Below, piece after piece: positions 27,942-36,706 of a stretch of 64,000 nt of DNA; position 1 is the first letter of the stretch, and each line of letters opens with the position of its first letter. The stretch lies in contig NZ_CP023278.1 of assembly GCF_002896875.1 (NCBI RefSeq), forward strand, positions 3,100,001 through 3,164,000. Reading direction: 5' to 3'. Under the pieces are notes generated by a model. The model saw only the letters and a list, made by a program, of their open reading frames with translations. It was not told the origin of the DNA and did not search any database. A program made the position numbers and the translations under genes. The stretch comes from Nostoc sp. CENA543 (lineage in GTDB: Bacteria; Cyanobacteriota; Cyanobacteriia; Cyanobacteriales; Nostocaceae).

Positions 27942-29000
27942 CTACCTTGTCCCCAGTCCCCAGTCCCCAGTCCCTAATATTATCCATTCACCTTGGACTT
28001 GAGCGATCGCACCACCAGGAAAGGGATCGGTTTGTGAACGGTTGGGCGCGGTAACTAAGGCTGTTAATTTCTCGATATGCTCAAAATTGGGGGCATCGGG
28101 AAGGATTTTTTGTAACACCTGACGCATTACCCGCCGTTGTATTGCCAATGGTGCTGTTTGCAATACCCGACGATTTAAACGTAGCTGTAAAAAATTTTCT
28201 TCATCTTCTTTCCCCACTCCCCTGCCCCCTGCCCCCTGCCCCCTGCCCAGTCCCCAGTCTCCCATCACCTCTTCCCGCAACTGCTGGGCTGCTTGTTCTA
28301 AATATTCCACATCGGCTTGTAGTAGTTCGGCGGTTTGGGCGATGGCTAATTCGGCTTGGGGGTTAAAGTTTTGTTGTAGATATGGAATTAATTCTTGGCG
28401 GATACGGTTACGGGCATATTTTAAATCTTGGTTGGTGGAATCTTCCCAAATTGGCAAGTTAAAATCTTGACAAAACTGCTGTGTTTGCTTGCGGGTAACT
28501 TCCAATAGGGGACGCACTAACACAATTTTCTCAGTTAGGGGACGTTGCCAAGTGAGTGCTTGTAAACCGTCTGCACCAGTTCCCCGCGTTAAGTTGTAAA
28601 GGAGAGTTTCGGCGCGATCGCTGGCGGTGTGACCTGTGAGAATATATTGGTAGTTGTGAGCTTGGGCGATCGCTAGAAAAGTTTGATAACGCCAATCACG
28701 GGCTGCTGCTTCTGTGTTTACTGGTTGAGTAGCTGTTGCTAAATAAAAAGATACACCCCAATTTTTAGCCAGATTTTCTACGTGATAGGCATTGGCTTGG
28801 GAATCTTCACGCCAACGATGATCACAATGAATAATCCCTAAATCCCACTGCCATTTAGTTTGTAAATCTAACAGTAATTTCATTAAACACAGGGAATCTT
28901 GCCCACCGGAAACTGCTACTAACAGGCGTGTCTGGCGATTTAATAAGTGGCGCGATCGCAGAGTACGATGTATTTTGGCGTGTAGTGCAGTCCATCCCAT
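27942..29000 (-). CDS. tilS: tRNA(Ile)-lysidine synthase TilS
   Basis: A 352-residue ATP-PP-loop enzyme that converts the wobble cytidine of the AUA-reading tRNA-Ile to lysidine. The PP-loop SGGQDS lies at residues 31-36 and the downstream RETL/ASDRAETLLYNLTRGTG block is typical of TilS. Two parts come from repeat DNA: residues about 246-263 (GDWGLGRGQGAGGRGVGK) are encoded by an in-frame CCCCTGC/CCCCAGT block, and the last residues (GTGDWGLGTR) plus the TAG stop are encoded by another CCCCAGT block. The core domain is intact, so the enzyme is probably functional. Confidence 0.93.
   Translation of the reverse strand: MGWTALHAKIHRTLRSRHLLNRQTRLLVAVSGGQDSLCLMKLLLDLQTKWQWDLGIIHCDHRWREDSQANAYHVENLAKNWGVSFYLATATQPVNTEAAARDWRYQTFLAIAQAHNYQYILTGHTASDRAETLLYNLTRGTGADGLQALTWQRPLTEKIVLVRPLLEVTRKQTQQFCQDFNLPIWEDSTNQDLKYARNRIRQELIPYLQQNFNPQAELAIAQTAELLQADVEYLEQAAQQLREEVMGDWGLGRGQGAGGRGVGKEDEENFLQLRLNRRVLQTAPLAIQRRVMRQVLQKILPDAPNFEHIEKLTALVTAPNRSQTDPFPGGAIAQVQGEWIILGTGDWGLGTR
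27950..27975. repeat. CCCCAGT heptamer array at the 3' end of tilS
   Basis: Three to four tandem CCCCAGT units encode the C-terminal residues of TilS; TAG comes from the adjoining GGTAGACAAGG repeat. Confidence 0.9.
28212..28264. repeat. CCCCTGC/CCCCAGT heptamer array inside tilS
   Basis: About seven heptamers (CCCCTGC then CCCCAGT) interrupt the tilS coding region in frame, giving a glycine-rich linker between the catalytic and C-terminal parts. Confidence 0.9.
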
Positions 29001-29039
29001 TTCCTAAACCCTATTCCCCAATCCCCAATCCCCTATTTA

Positions 29040-29369
29040 TTACCATAATGTTTCCTGATCAATTTGCTTCAGCTGTTGATGAATTTGATAGATTTCGTCT
29101 AATGGTGAATCAGGGTCATCAGGACAAAACTCTAACGCTAGTCTGACTTTTCCTTTTACCCATCCTTGTGCGCTAAATTTCAAAACTTCACAACTTAAGC
29201 CATCAGTATATAAATCTACTTCGATTGTTTCCTCTGCACTAATATATTCTTTAATTGCTGTAATTAAATCACGAACTTTAAAAGTTTTGGCAATTTCGAG
29301 TTTTTTGAAAGTGTCTGGTTCTATACTGACTACTTCATCATGATTTAGTCGCTCAAATCCGTCTGTCAT
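29040..29369 (-). CDS. KGK-domain protein
   Basis: A 109-residue protein from the ATG at 29369; a longer form from a TTG at 29384 is possible but less likely. The C-terminal GWVKGKVRL motif is the defining core of the KGK domain, a small family largely confined to filamentous cyanobacteria and of unknown function. The rest is acidic and mixed alpha/beta. It lies directly downstream of a broken xisI gene and upstream of tilS on the same strand. Confidence 0.8.
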   Translation of the reverse strand: MTDGFERLNHDEVVSIEPDTFKKLEIAKTFKVRDLITAIKEYISAEETIEVDLYTDGLSCEVLKFSAQGWVKGKVRLALEFCPDDPDSPLDEIYQIHQQLKQIDQETLW

Positions 29370-29542
29370 AAGAATATCCCGCAACTAAATTTATATTTTC
29401 TGCTGCTGGGGTAGATTATCCGTAATAAAATTATGGATTAATCTTAATCATTTTCAATGGAGACAGATAAGCAGGATTGCCAATGTCGTTTTTAGTGATA
29501 AAAAAACCTAAAAATTCAACAGCAGAGTCAACACCATAAACC

Positions 29543-29875
29543 TTACCTCACTGCAAATTCAGTATAATGTCTGAATTTTGGGGGATCAAATCCCAAAACT
29601 ATGTCTCGTTTCGGCACACCAAGTTCAACTAATTTATTTGCAATACCAACTTCTGTACCATCCTGTTGAATCCAGATTTTGCTATCAATGATGTCAAGAT
29701 GCAAAACAGTACCATATATTCGTTTAGAATTATGCCAACCAACATAAACTAATTGATAGTGATCTCGCTCAGTATCAAAAATAGTTTGCGCTTGAATGCT
29801 TTCATCCCGTACAAGTTTGGCGTGTTCGTTTAACAGGTTTTGGATATGTTATCTGTATTCATTGATGGTAGCCAT
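29543..29875 (-). pseudogene. xisI-like gene (fdxN element excision controlling factor family) broken by a stop codon
   Basis: Reading the minus strand from ATG at 29875 gives MATINEYR, then TAA at 29851-29849, then an uninterrupted frame of 101 codons to a natural TAA at 29543. The downstream frame reads like XisI throughout: LLNEHAKLVRDESIQAQ, then VYVGWHNSKRIYGTVLHLDI, then IWIQQDGTEVGIANKLVELG, and VLGFDPPKFRHYTEFAVR at the end. Total length (110 codons) equals the usual XisI length, so a single nonsense change is the only visible lesion. XisH, normally the partner, is not adjacent. I see no alternative start soon after the stop. Confidence 0.85.
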
Positions 29876-29916
29876 TTGATGAGGTGATTTAGCTTATCTA
29901 AGTTTAATTATTACAA

Positions 29917-29944
29917 ATCCCCTCTTTGCCAATAAAGAGGGGAT
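29917..29944 (-). terminator. Probable terminator downstream of ccsA
   Basis: A perfect 11-bp stem (ATCCCCTCTTT pairing with AAAGAGGGGAT) with a 6-nt loop starts 8 bp past the ccsA stop codon. On the minus strand the following bases are TTGTAATAATT, a weak U-rich run. Confidence 0.75.
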
Positions 29945-29951
29945 AAAACTA

Positions 29952-31007
29952 TTAAAAAAACCAACCGTAAGAATGTAAACCTTTTCCTAAAAGATTCACA
30001 CCAAGGTAACAAATCCAAACGACAACAAAGCCACTGGCGGCTAAAATTGCTGGGCGGCGACCTTGCCAACCACGGGTAATTCTAGCGTGGAGATAGGCAG
30101 CAAATACCAACCAAGTAATTAATGCCCAAGTTTCTTTCGGGTCCCAACTCCAGTAAGAACCCCAAGCTTCATTCGCCCAAACTGCACCAGCAATAATCCC
30201 GATGGTGAGTAGAGGGAATCCCAAACCGATGACGCGATAACTAATATTATCGAGGGTTTCTGCGATGCTGAGGCGTTGGGGTGAAAGGGTTGGTGCTGAT
30301 GTGAGGGTTGAGGCTGGAGTAGGAGTTACTAAGTTTAAAACGGCGGTGTTACCGTTACCGTTGTTATTGCTTTCTAGCCGTGCATAGCCATTGTTTTCTG
30401 CTGGTGGTGTTGGGGGTTGTGTAATGAGTTCACCAGCTTTTTGCAGACGGTAGCCGTTGGTACGATAGCCACCGTTACCGAATGAACTACCTTGTAATTG
30501 AATATTTTGACCGCGTGTGACAATCAAAAATGCGATCGCTAGCAATGAACCCACCATCAAGGCTGAGTAACTCAACATCATGACGCTAACGTGCATCATC
30601 AGCCAATTAGACTTGAGTGCTGGTACTAATGGTTCGGCTACTTGCATTTCTGATGGTAATGTCAATGTAGCAAAAGCAGAAATCCCCATAGCTACAGGGC
30701 TGGTGAAAACACCCACTAAGCGGCTACGGCTGGAATTTTCTGCAATTAGATGAATTGTAGTGATTCCCCATGTCAAGAAAAATAGGGATTCATACAAATT
30801 ACTCAATGGAAAATAGCCAGCCTCTAGCCAACGCGCACCCAGAAGCGTAGCGATGCACAAATTAGCGATCGCCATCCCAGCTGTTCCCAGCGCATTAGTG
30901 ATGCTGAGATTGGGAAAGGCTGCTCCCACCCAATAAACCAACATGGTGATAAATAAGACAGCAAATGAGGCATTATCTAACCAATTCTGGAGTAAAACCA
31001 GATTCAT
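29952..31007 (-). CDS. ccsA: Cytochrome c biogenesis protein CcsA (system II heme handling; also annotated CcsB)
   Basis: A 351-residue polytopic membrane protein. I use the ATG at 31007 ([15 protein letters not shown]) with GGAG upstream; the longer frame to 31208 runs through repeat DNA and is unlikely. The C-terminal [18 protein letters not shown] is the heme-binding WWD signature, followed by the last helices and [11 protein letters not shown]. With Ccs1 it transports and ligates heme to apocytochromes c on the lumenal/periplasmic side, needed for cytochrome f and c6. A 60-residue variable, proline- and glycine-rich insertion lies in the middle (about residues 195-255). Confidence 0.92.
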   Translation of the reverse strand: MNLVLLQNWLDNASFAVLFITMLVYWVGAAFPNLSITNALGTAGMAIANLCIATLLGARWLEAGYFPLSNLYESLFFLTWGITTIHLIAENSSRSRLVGVFTSPVAMGISAFATLTLPSEMQVAEPLVPALKSNWLMMHVSVMMLSYSALMVGSLLAIAFLIVTRGQNIQLQGSSFGNGGYRTNGYRLQKAGELITQPPTPPAENNGYARLESNNNGNGNTAVLNLVTPTPASTLTSAPTLSPQRLSIAETLDNISYRVIGLGFPLLTIGIIAGAVWANEAWGSYWSWDPKETWALITWLVFAAYLHARITRGWQGRRPAILAASGFVVVWICYLGVNLLGKGLHSYGWFF

Positions 31008-31218
31008 AAAGTGTTCTCCGCAGGGGACTCTTGAAAATTTTAATTCTGACTGTTCTGATCCTATCTGTTTGAGCAAGTCAAAATTCAAAATTCTGATATT
31101 GGGGACTGGGGACTGGGCAAGAAATTCTACCTTGTCTACCTTGTCTACCCTGCCCCATACCAATTCACTAAAATCATGAAACAGATACAAATCCAGAAAC
31201 CCTTGCAAAATATCGATT

Positions 31219-31256
31219 TCTTAATTTTGAATTTTGAATTTTGAATTTTGAATTGG
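31219..31256. repeat. TGAATTT heptamer array
   Basis: Four to five tandem TGAATTT units between the DUF3352 gene and the ccsA upstream region. The same unit recurs at 38279-38312. Confidence 0.9.
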
Positions 31257-31258
31257 TA

Positions 31259-32956
31259 TCACCTATCACCTTTCTTCAGTGTGAAAAAAATATCATAGCG
31301 AGTGCTGCGGTTATCGCTAACGGCTGATGTCATACCGATGGAACGGGTAGCAGCTAGCAAGGTTTGTTGTTGGGGGAGTAGTCTGGGTAGGGGAAAATTT
31401 TTCGCTGTCTGTTCTACGTCTATGTAAAATTGACCGTTTGTGGGATTGGGTTCTGTGGGGACTGTTTGCTGAAATGTTGAGTTGTTAGCGAGGGCAGTGC
31501 TGGGTTGAGGCAGAATTTTATCAGTTACGGGCGCACCTATAGATAAAAACGCCACATTTCCATCTAACCAACCGTGGGTAGCTGTAAGTGTCCCAAATGG
31601 ACTAATCCAATTCACTACGGGTTTATTGGCTACTTTTGTTGATTGAATCTGGAACTGATATTGATTTTTCATCACATCATCTAGCTGTTTGATGGATGTT
31701 TCAGCTAATTGGCGTTCCTTGGCTTGCACCATAAATACTAAAGCTGCACGAAAATCTTGCGAAGTTCCAGGTTTGGGAGTTCCAGGAATGATGGATACCG
31801 CAAATTCGCCTTTCATCCAACTGAGTAAATCTCTTTCTAAATCCAGAGTAGTTAGGGATTTTACCCCAGTCCGCAGTTGTTCTGGCGTAATGGGGGAGAG
31901 AGGATTACCTTGGGAGGTTAAAACATATTCGCTCCACAAACGCTGTAGATTTCCACCAGACAACATCATTAAGGTTTCTGCTGGTACGCGATTTTGCATT
32001 GTACCGGCTTGATTCTCGACTGCCAAAACTCTTTGACTACCAGGATTGAGCCAAGACACGCCTTTAATGCGTAATCCCTCTGTTTCTAGTGTCACAGTTC
32101 CGGCTAAACCTTGGTTATTTTGTAGTTGGGCTAAAACTTGTGCAGGTAAACGACGGTTGGGGGCTGTGGCGGCTATTTTGGCAGCGTTAGGTATGTTGAT
32201 GTAAAACTGTGCTAAAGGTTGATAACCAGATATTTTAGGAAAGTTATCGGCAAAGCCGCCGATTGTGGCTAAAGATGTTTTATTTTTGTAAGCTTCTATA
32301 GCTCTTTCTGCGGTTTGCGGGTTATCTGTAATTACCAAAAATTTTCCATCTAAAAATGCCGCCGATAAGTTTTCTCCTGGCTGTCCCTCAATTTGTTTGA
32401 TGTTAATCCCTTGGTAGGTACGGTCAATCCATTTACTTTGGATCAGGGTTTTTGGTTGAGTAAAGACAGTTTGAGCTTTTTGGAGGTTTTTAACTGGTAA
32501 CACCATCACCATTGATTGGGAACTATCACCAGGGTTGTCAATGGTGGAGACTGGCTTAGAAACTGGTTTATTCATCTGGGGGGCTAAAATTGCCAAGGTA
32601 ACTTCATCGCCTACCCAGGGTTGAATATCCTGCTCAAAGTTGTAACCGTAATTGGTGAGAAAGCGATCGCGTAACTGAACTAAGCTTTGATTAACTTGCG
32701 CTTGTGTTTCTTTCGTGCCGAATTCCTGTAATTTCTGCCATTGTTTGATGTCTGTAGTCAAAGAAACCGCAAACAAAGCATCACTAGGAATAATATTCGC
32801 ACCTGTCAGTAAGTCTCTATAAAATAACTGACCTTGACTCAAAAACAAGTATGCCGTACTACCTATACCAATTAATAATCCTGCGCCTGAAAGTGTCAGT
32901 CTCAAAGAAGATTTCTTTTGTTTCTTCTTTGGAGTAGACAATCTAGGTGATGTCAT
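31259..32956 (-). CDS. DUF3352 family membrane-anchored protein
   Basis: A 565-residue protein with a basic N-terminus (KKKQKKSS) and one transmembrane anchor (LSGAGLLIGIGSTAYLFL), followed by a large extracytoplasmic domain. IIPSDALFAVSLTTDIKQWQKLQ and GDEVTLAIL match the DUF3352 pattern found across cyanobacteria. Function is unknown. The stop codon falls next to TGAATTT repeats. It is transcribed towards ccsA and has an isolated, gene-free 634-bp upstream region. Confidence 0.85.
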   Translation of the reverse strand: MTSPRLSTPKKKQKKSSLRLTLSGAGLLIGIGSTAYLFLSQGQLFYRDLLTGANIIPSDALFAVSLTTDIKQWQKLQEFGTKETQAQVNQSLVQLRDRFLTNYGYNFEQDIQPWVGDEVTLAILAPQMNKPVSKPVSTIDNPGDSSQSMVMVLPVKNLQKAQTVFTQPKTLIQSKWIDRTYQGINIKQIEGQPGENLSAAFLDGKFLVITDNPQTAERAIEAYKNKTSLATIGGFADNFPKISGYQPLAQFYINIPNAAKIAATAPNRRLPAQVLAQLQNNQGLAGTVTLETEGLRIKGVSWLNPGSQRVLAVENQAGTMQNRVPAETLMMLSGGNLQRLWSEYVLTSQGNPLSPITPEQLRTGVKSLTTLDLERDLLSWMKGEFAVSIIPGTPKPGTSQDFRAALVFMVQAKERQLAETSIKQLDDVMKNQYQFQIQSTKVANKPVVNWISPFGTLTATHGWLDGNVAFLSIGAPVTDKILPQPSTALANNSTFQQTVPTEPNPTNGQFYIDVEQTAKNFPLPRLLPQQQTLLAATRSIGMTSAVSDNRSTRYDIFFTLKKGDR

Positions 32957-33590
32957 GAAATCTACACCTCATATTTGCAAATTTCTGATTAGCTTGACTA
33001 ATTCACTCAAATTAAAAATGTCTATATTTATATAGCAAATAATTTGCTCAGTTTTCCTTCCCTCAAGTCTCATACCACCAGAAAATAGGTAAATGGTAAC
33101 AGGAAGGAATCTAGAGTTGCATAATCACTGGATGAAATGATACCAGCATAGGAAGCACGATAATTTTACATTACTCAACATAAGTATGTAGCTATTCTCA
33201 ATTATGTATGAACAGCCGTTTATCCAACTTCTTTGAGAAGCCAAGGATTGCCAAATTTTAATTTGCTAAATAACGCTGATATTTACCGTTGCATTAATTA
33301 ATTTAAATTAACTGCATTTTGATTCATTGCAACAAAATCATCTTAACTTTTCCCGTTTTGATGAGAGCCTATTTATCAAGTCAGTAGAACGGTGTAGATA
33401 ATTCAAGGTTTGTAGTGTTCGCGCAAGCGTCTCGTAGAGAGGACTTTAGTCCTCTAATAAGGACTGAAGTCCTTACTACAAACTGGATACCAATCTTTTT
33501 ACAATGATGCAGGAGTGAACAAAGATGAGCAAATTATTTCTCGTTCTACTCTCCTGCTGTCTCTGCTCACCAAGACGATAGGAGATTTTT
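32957..33590. other. Gene-free interval between DUF3352 gene and chorismate lyase-like gene
   Basis: AT-rich sequence between the start of the DUF3352 gene and the end of the gene at 33591. No ORF of note is seen. The only structured feature is the MITE-like palindromic element at 33408-33483. Confidence 0.6.
33408..33483. repeat. 76-bp MITE-like palindromic repeat
   Basis: The element has 9-bp terminal inverted repeats (GTTTGTAGT...ACTACAAAC) and two internal palindromes (AGGACTTTAGTCCT and AGGACTGAAGTCCT). It codes for nothing and would fold into a two-hairpin structure. Confidence 0.8.
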
Positions 33591-34211
33591 TTAGTTAACA
33601 GTTTCTAGCTGTGTTGCACCTAAGTATTTTGTTAAATAAGGCGAAAAAACTTCGTAAATTAAAGTTAATGGTTGACCATGATGCCAAAACAAGTAATGGC
33701 GACCCCAAAAAGGCCCTTCCACGTTAAATCCGACTTCTAGGGCTGGGGAATAACCGTAATAAATACCACGTACATCTCGATATAATTCGGTACGCAAACG
33801 CGCTAGACTAGCCCAAATCGGCAAGGAACGGTTTTGTAAATATTCATCTACATGGCTAGCTTCCCACCACGAAGTAGCATAGGCTAATCTCTGCCCACTA
33901 GGAGTGCGTAGCCACACTTGTCGCCGTAGTCTTGGCCCTGGGACTTTGTGAATCAATTCCGGCGCATCATCCAAATCCATGCCAATAAATGACATATCAA
34001 TGACATCAACTTCTGTCGGCTCACCCGTCAGTAATTCTAGGTGTCTTGTGGGTGAACCGTCACCCAGCAGCAGCATTTGCCAAGCCGGAGCCAGCTGAGT
34101 GTGGGGCAAACTTTTTTTAATTACTTCCTCCCCACCTTGCCAAATTGGGGTTAGGCGATGCCACGCGGCTGGTAGTGTTGAGTTGTTACTTGAAGTAAAT
34201 ATTGCAGTCAA
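33591..34211 (-). CDS. Chorismate lyase-like protein (DUF98)
   Basis: A 206-residue protein starting at a TTG: an in-frame TAA lies three codons before it and the next methionine is deep in the domain. It resembles the cyanobacterial chorismate pyruvate-lyase group (Synechocystis Sll1797 type), which makes 4-hydroxybenzoate for plastoquinone. Visible blocks are LAPAWQMLLLGDGSPTRHLE, VPGPRLRRQVWLRT and YATSWWEASHVDEYL, with GFNVEGPFWGRHYLFWHHG near the C-terminus. The paired quinone genes menG and sds are elsewhere in this window, so there is no operon link. Confidence 0.8.
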   Translation of the reverse strand: MTAIFTSSNNSTLPAAWHRLTPIWQGGEEVIKKSLPHTQLAPAWQMLLLGDGSPTRHLELLTGEPTEVDVIDMSFIGMDLDDAPELIHKVPGPRLRRQVWLRTPSGQRLAYATSWWEASHVDEYLQNRSLPIWASLARLRTELYRDVRGIYYGYSPALEVGFNVEGPFWGRHYLFWHHGQPLTLIYEVFSPYLTKYLGATQLETVN

Positions 34212-34513
34212 TGTTCTTTACAAAAGTTCACCTACTTCTATGAAAGCACAAAAGACGGAAATCTGGTCATTAGTCATTAGTCATTAGTCATTAGTCATTA
34301 GTTTAGTTACGGATATGATCAATGCTTCTGTAAAATACCAAAGGAAGATTTTTTCTCTAACCTTCAATATGGCGGTTTCCTCAAGTTCGGAAACCCCGAA
34401 TACCGAGCTACTGCACTACGCAACTAAACTAAATGATTCCTAAATATAAAAGTCATCAGTCTACAATCTCTCACTCTTGACTGTTGACTAATGACTTTTG
34501 ACTAAACAATAAA
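34212..34513. other. Repeat-containing spacer between chorismate lyase-like gene and tRNA-Leu
   Basis: It holds five TTAGTCA heptamers (about 34266-34302), then GGTTTCC/GGAAACC inverted segments near 34374-34412, and no ORF. Promoter signals for the gene at 34211 must lie in the first part but I cannot point to them. Confidence 0.6.
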
Positions 34514-34594
34514 TGCGGATGGCGAGACTCGAACTCGCAAGGCAAAGCCACACGCCCCTCAAACGTGCGCGTATACCAATTCCGCCACATCCGC
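34514..34594 (-). tRNA. tRNA-Leu (GAG anticodon)
   Basis: The minus strand folds as a class II tRNA of 81 nt: acceptor GCGGATG pairs with CATCCGC, D arm GCG/CGC, anticodon stem CACGT/GCGTG with loop TTGAGGG giving anticodon GAG, an extended variable arm, and T arm GCGAG-TTCGAGT-CTCGC. The long variable arm and the anticodon both indicate leucine (CUC/CUU codons). CCA is not encoded. Confidence 0.93.
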
Positions 34595-35040
34595 ATGAGT
34601 TTCACGATTATCAATCATAGCACAACCTACAGGAATAGGTAAAGATAATTAGGAATTTAGCTAACTTTACCAAAAATTTAATTTTGGGGTATCACAAATT
34701 TCCCGAAGGAAGATACCAGACTGACAGAAATATAGTAGCTCCACAAGTGATATTAAATGGGGAGTAGTGAGTAGAAAGTGAATAACCTCACTCATTACTC
34801 AGCGTTTATGAAATAAATACTGACAATGAGTCGTGAGTATTGGGTATACATGGAATCAACCTACTCAGAACTCAGCACCGGCTAAACGCCGCGCTACCGC
34901 TAACAGCACTCACATTGTGCATTCTACGTTTAGATGAGGCTGGTAAATCTCCTGTCATAATTTGAGATAAAGCCACTGTGCTGTTGCAACTTGGATGGGA
35001 GACAATTTCTATCTACTGGTACTGATATCGAAGCTCGAAA
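34595..35040. other. Spacer upstream of accC
   Basis: A 446-bp gene-free region carrying one copy of the dispersed GGCTAAACGCC repeat (34874-34910). The accC promoter is expected in its last 100 bp; I see no unambiguous -10/-35 pair. Confidence 0.55.
34874..34910. repeat. Dispersed GGCTAAACGCC...GCTAACAGCAC repeat
   Basis: One copy of the element, with CGCGCTACC as the central variable segment. Confidence 0.85.
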
Positions 35041-36384
35041 ATGAAGTTTGACAAAATTTTAATTGCCAATCGAGGAGAAATCGCCCTCCGCATTCTCCGC
35101 GCCTGTGAAGAAATGGGGATTGCGACGATCGCGGTTCACTCGACTGTTGACCGGAATGCTCTGCACGTCCAACTAGCTGATGAAGCGGTTTGCATTGGTG
35201 AACCCGCTAGCGGTAAAAGTTATTTGAATATTCCTAATATCATTGCGGCGGCTTTAACGCGCAATGCTAGTGCTATTCATCCTGGTTACGGTTTCCTGTC
35301 GGAAAACGCCAAATTTGCCGAAATTTGCGCTGACCATCACATTGCGTTTATAGGCCCTACCCCAGAAGCAATCAGGTTGATGGGGGATAAATCCACGGCT
35401 AAAGAAACTATGCAAAAAGCCGGAGTTCCCACTGTACCGGGGAGCGATGGCTTGGTAGAAACCGAGGAAGAAGGATTAGCGATCGCAAATAAAATGGGCT
35501 ACCCAGTGATGATTAAAGCCACGGCTGGTGGTGGTGGTAGAGGGATGCGCTTAGTGCGATCAGAAGATGAATTTGTCAAACTCTTTTTAGCCGCCCAAGG
35601 TGAAGCAGGTGCAGCCTTTGGTAATGCTGGCGTTTATATCGAAAAATTTATCGAGCGTCCCCGCCACATTGAGTTTCAAGTTTTGGCGGATAATTACGGC
35701 AATGTCATTCACTTAGGTGAACGGGATTGTTCCATTCAACGCCGCAACCAAAAGTTACTAGAAGAAGCCCCCAGTCCTGCACTTGACCCAGAACTGCGGG
35801 AAAAAATGGGACAAGCCGCCGTCAAAGCAGCCCAGTTTATTAATTACACCGGTGCGGGTACTATTGAGTTCCTGTTAGATAAATCCGGTAAGTTTTACTT
35901 CATGGAAATGAACACTCGGATTCAGGTGGAACACCCTGTGACAGAGATGATTACTGGGGTAGACTTGCTAGTTGAACAAATTAGAATCGCCCAAGGGGAA
36001 AGACTCAGGCTGACTCAAGACCAAGTAGTATTACAAGGTCATGCAATTGAGTGTCGCATCAACGCTGAAGACCCCGATCATGATTTTCGCCCAGCACCCG
36101 GACGCATTAGCGGTTATCTTCCCCCTGGTGGCCCTGGCGTACGGATTGACTCCCACGTTTACACCGATTATCAAATCCCCCCTTACTACGATTCCCTCAT
36201 CGGTAAATTAATTGTTTGGGGGCCAGATCGTGCTACAGCAATTAACCGGATGAAACGCGCTCTCAGAGAGTGTGCAATTACTGGATTGCCGACCACAATT
36301 CCCTTTCATCAGAAAATCATGGAAAATCACCAGTTTTTAGAGGGTCATGTTTACACCAATTTCATTCAGGAGATGAAACTTTAG
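35041..36384 (+). CDS. accC: Acetyl-CoA carboxylase, biotin carboxylase subunit AccC
   Basis: A 447-residue ATP-grasp enzyme that carboxylates biotin on BCCP using ATP and bicarbonate, the first step of fatty acid synthesis. Signatures: [16 protein letters not shown] at the N-terminus, the glycine-rich ATP loop [12 protein letters not shown] at about residues 159-170, [19 protein letters not shown], and [13 protein letters not shown] for the active-site arginine and glutamates. Length is normal for AccC. It stands alone; accB and the carboxyltransferase genes are not in this window. Confidence 0.97.
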   Translation: MKFDKILIANRGEIALRILRACEEMGIATIAVHSTVDRNALHVQLADEAVCIGEPASGKSYLNIPNIIAAALTRNASAIHPGYGFLSENAKFAEICADHHIAFIGPTPEAIRLMGDKSTAKETMQKAGVPTVPGSDGLVETEEEGLAIANKMGYPVMIKATAGGGGRGMRLVRSEDEFVKLFLAAQGEAGAAFGNAGVYIEKFIERPRHIEFQVLADNYGNVIHLGERDCSIQRRNQKLLEEAPSPALDPELREKMGQAAVKAAQFINYTGAGTIEFLLDKSGKFYFMEMNTRIQVEHPVTEMITGVDLLVEQIRIAQGERLRLTQDQVVLQGHAIECRINAEDPDHDFRPAPGRISGYLPPGGPGVRIDSHVYTDYQIPPYYDSLIGKLIVWGPDRATAINRMKRALRECAITGLPTTIPFHQKIMENHQFLEGHVYTNFIQEMKL

Positions 36385-36706
36385 GAAATTGGGGAGTGGC
36401 GATTTGAAGTAGAGAGGTGAGGGGTAAGGCGTAAAAGGCTGAGAAGTATAGCAATACTAAATCAGTTGTGAGAGATAAAGTGGACGAAAATCTGAATAAA
36501 TGCGTGATTTTCATCTCCATCTCTTCTCACACTTCACAGAGAGAGGATGTCTATCTTAATTTTCAGCTTACCACCTGTCCCTTTCCTGATGCCGAACTCA
36601 GGTTGATTTTGGATGTAGAGACGCGAGATATCGCGTCTTTAAAAATTTTTACTGAGATCGCTGGCTGGCAAATCCCATTAAATACAAATCCCTAAATACC
36701 AATTTT
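36385..36706. other. Spacer between accC and the LRR gene
   Basis: No supported gene. It includes a TAGAGACGCGAGATATCGCGTCT palindrome-like segment (about 36618-36640) of a type widely dispersed in Nostoc genomes. Confidence 0.5.

Noticed and set aside
31008-31208. N-terminal extension of ccsA
   Set aside because: Encoded by GGGGACT and GTAGACAAG repeat DNA; the ATG at 31007 has a good ribosome-binding site and leads straight into the conserved domain.
36468-36695. Plus-strand ORF of 75 residues between accC and the LRR gene
   Set aside because: Contains a dispersed TAGAGACGCG palindrome, no domain and no clear start signal.
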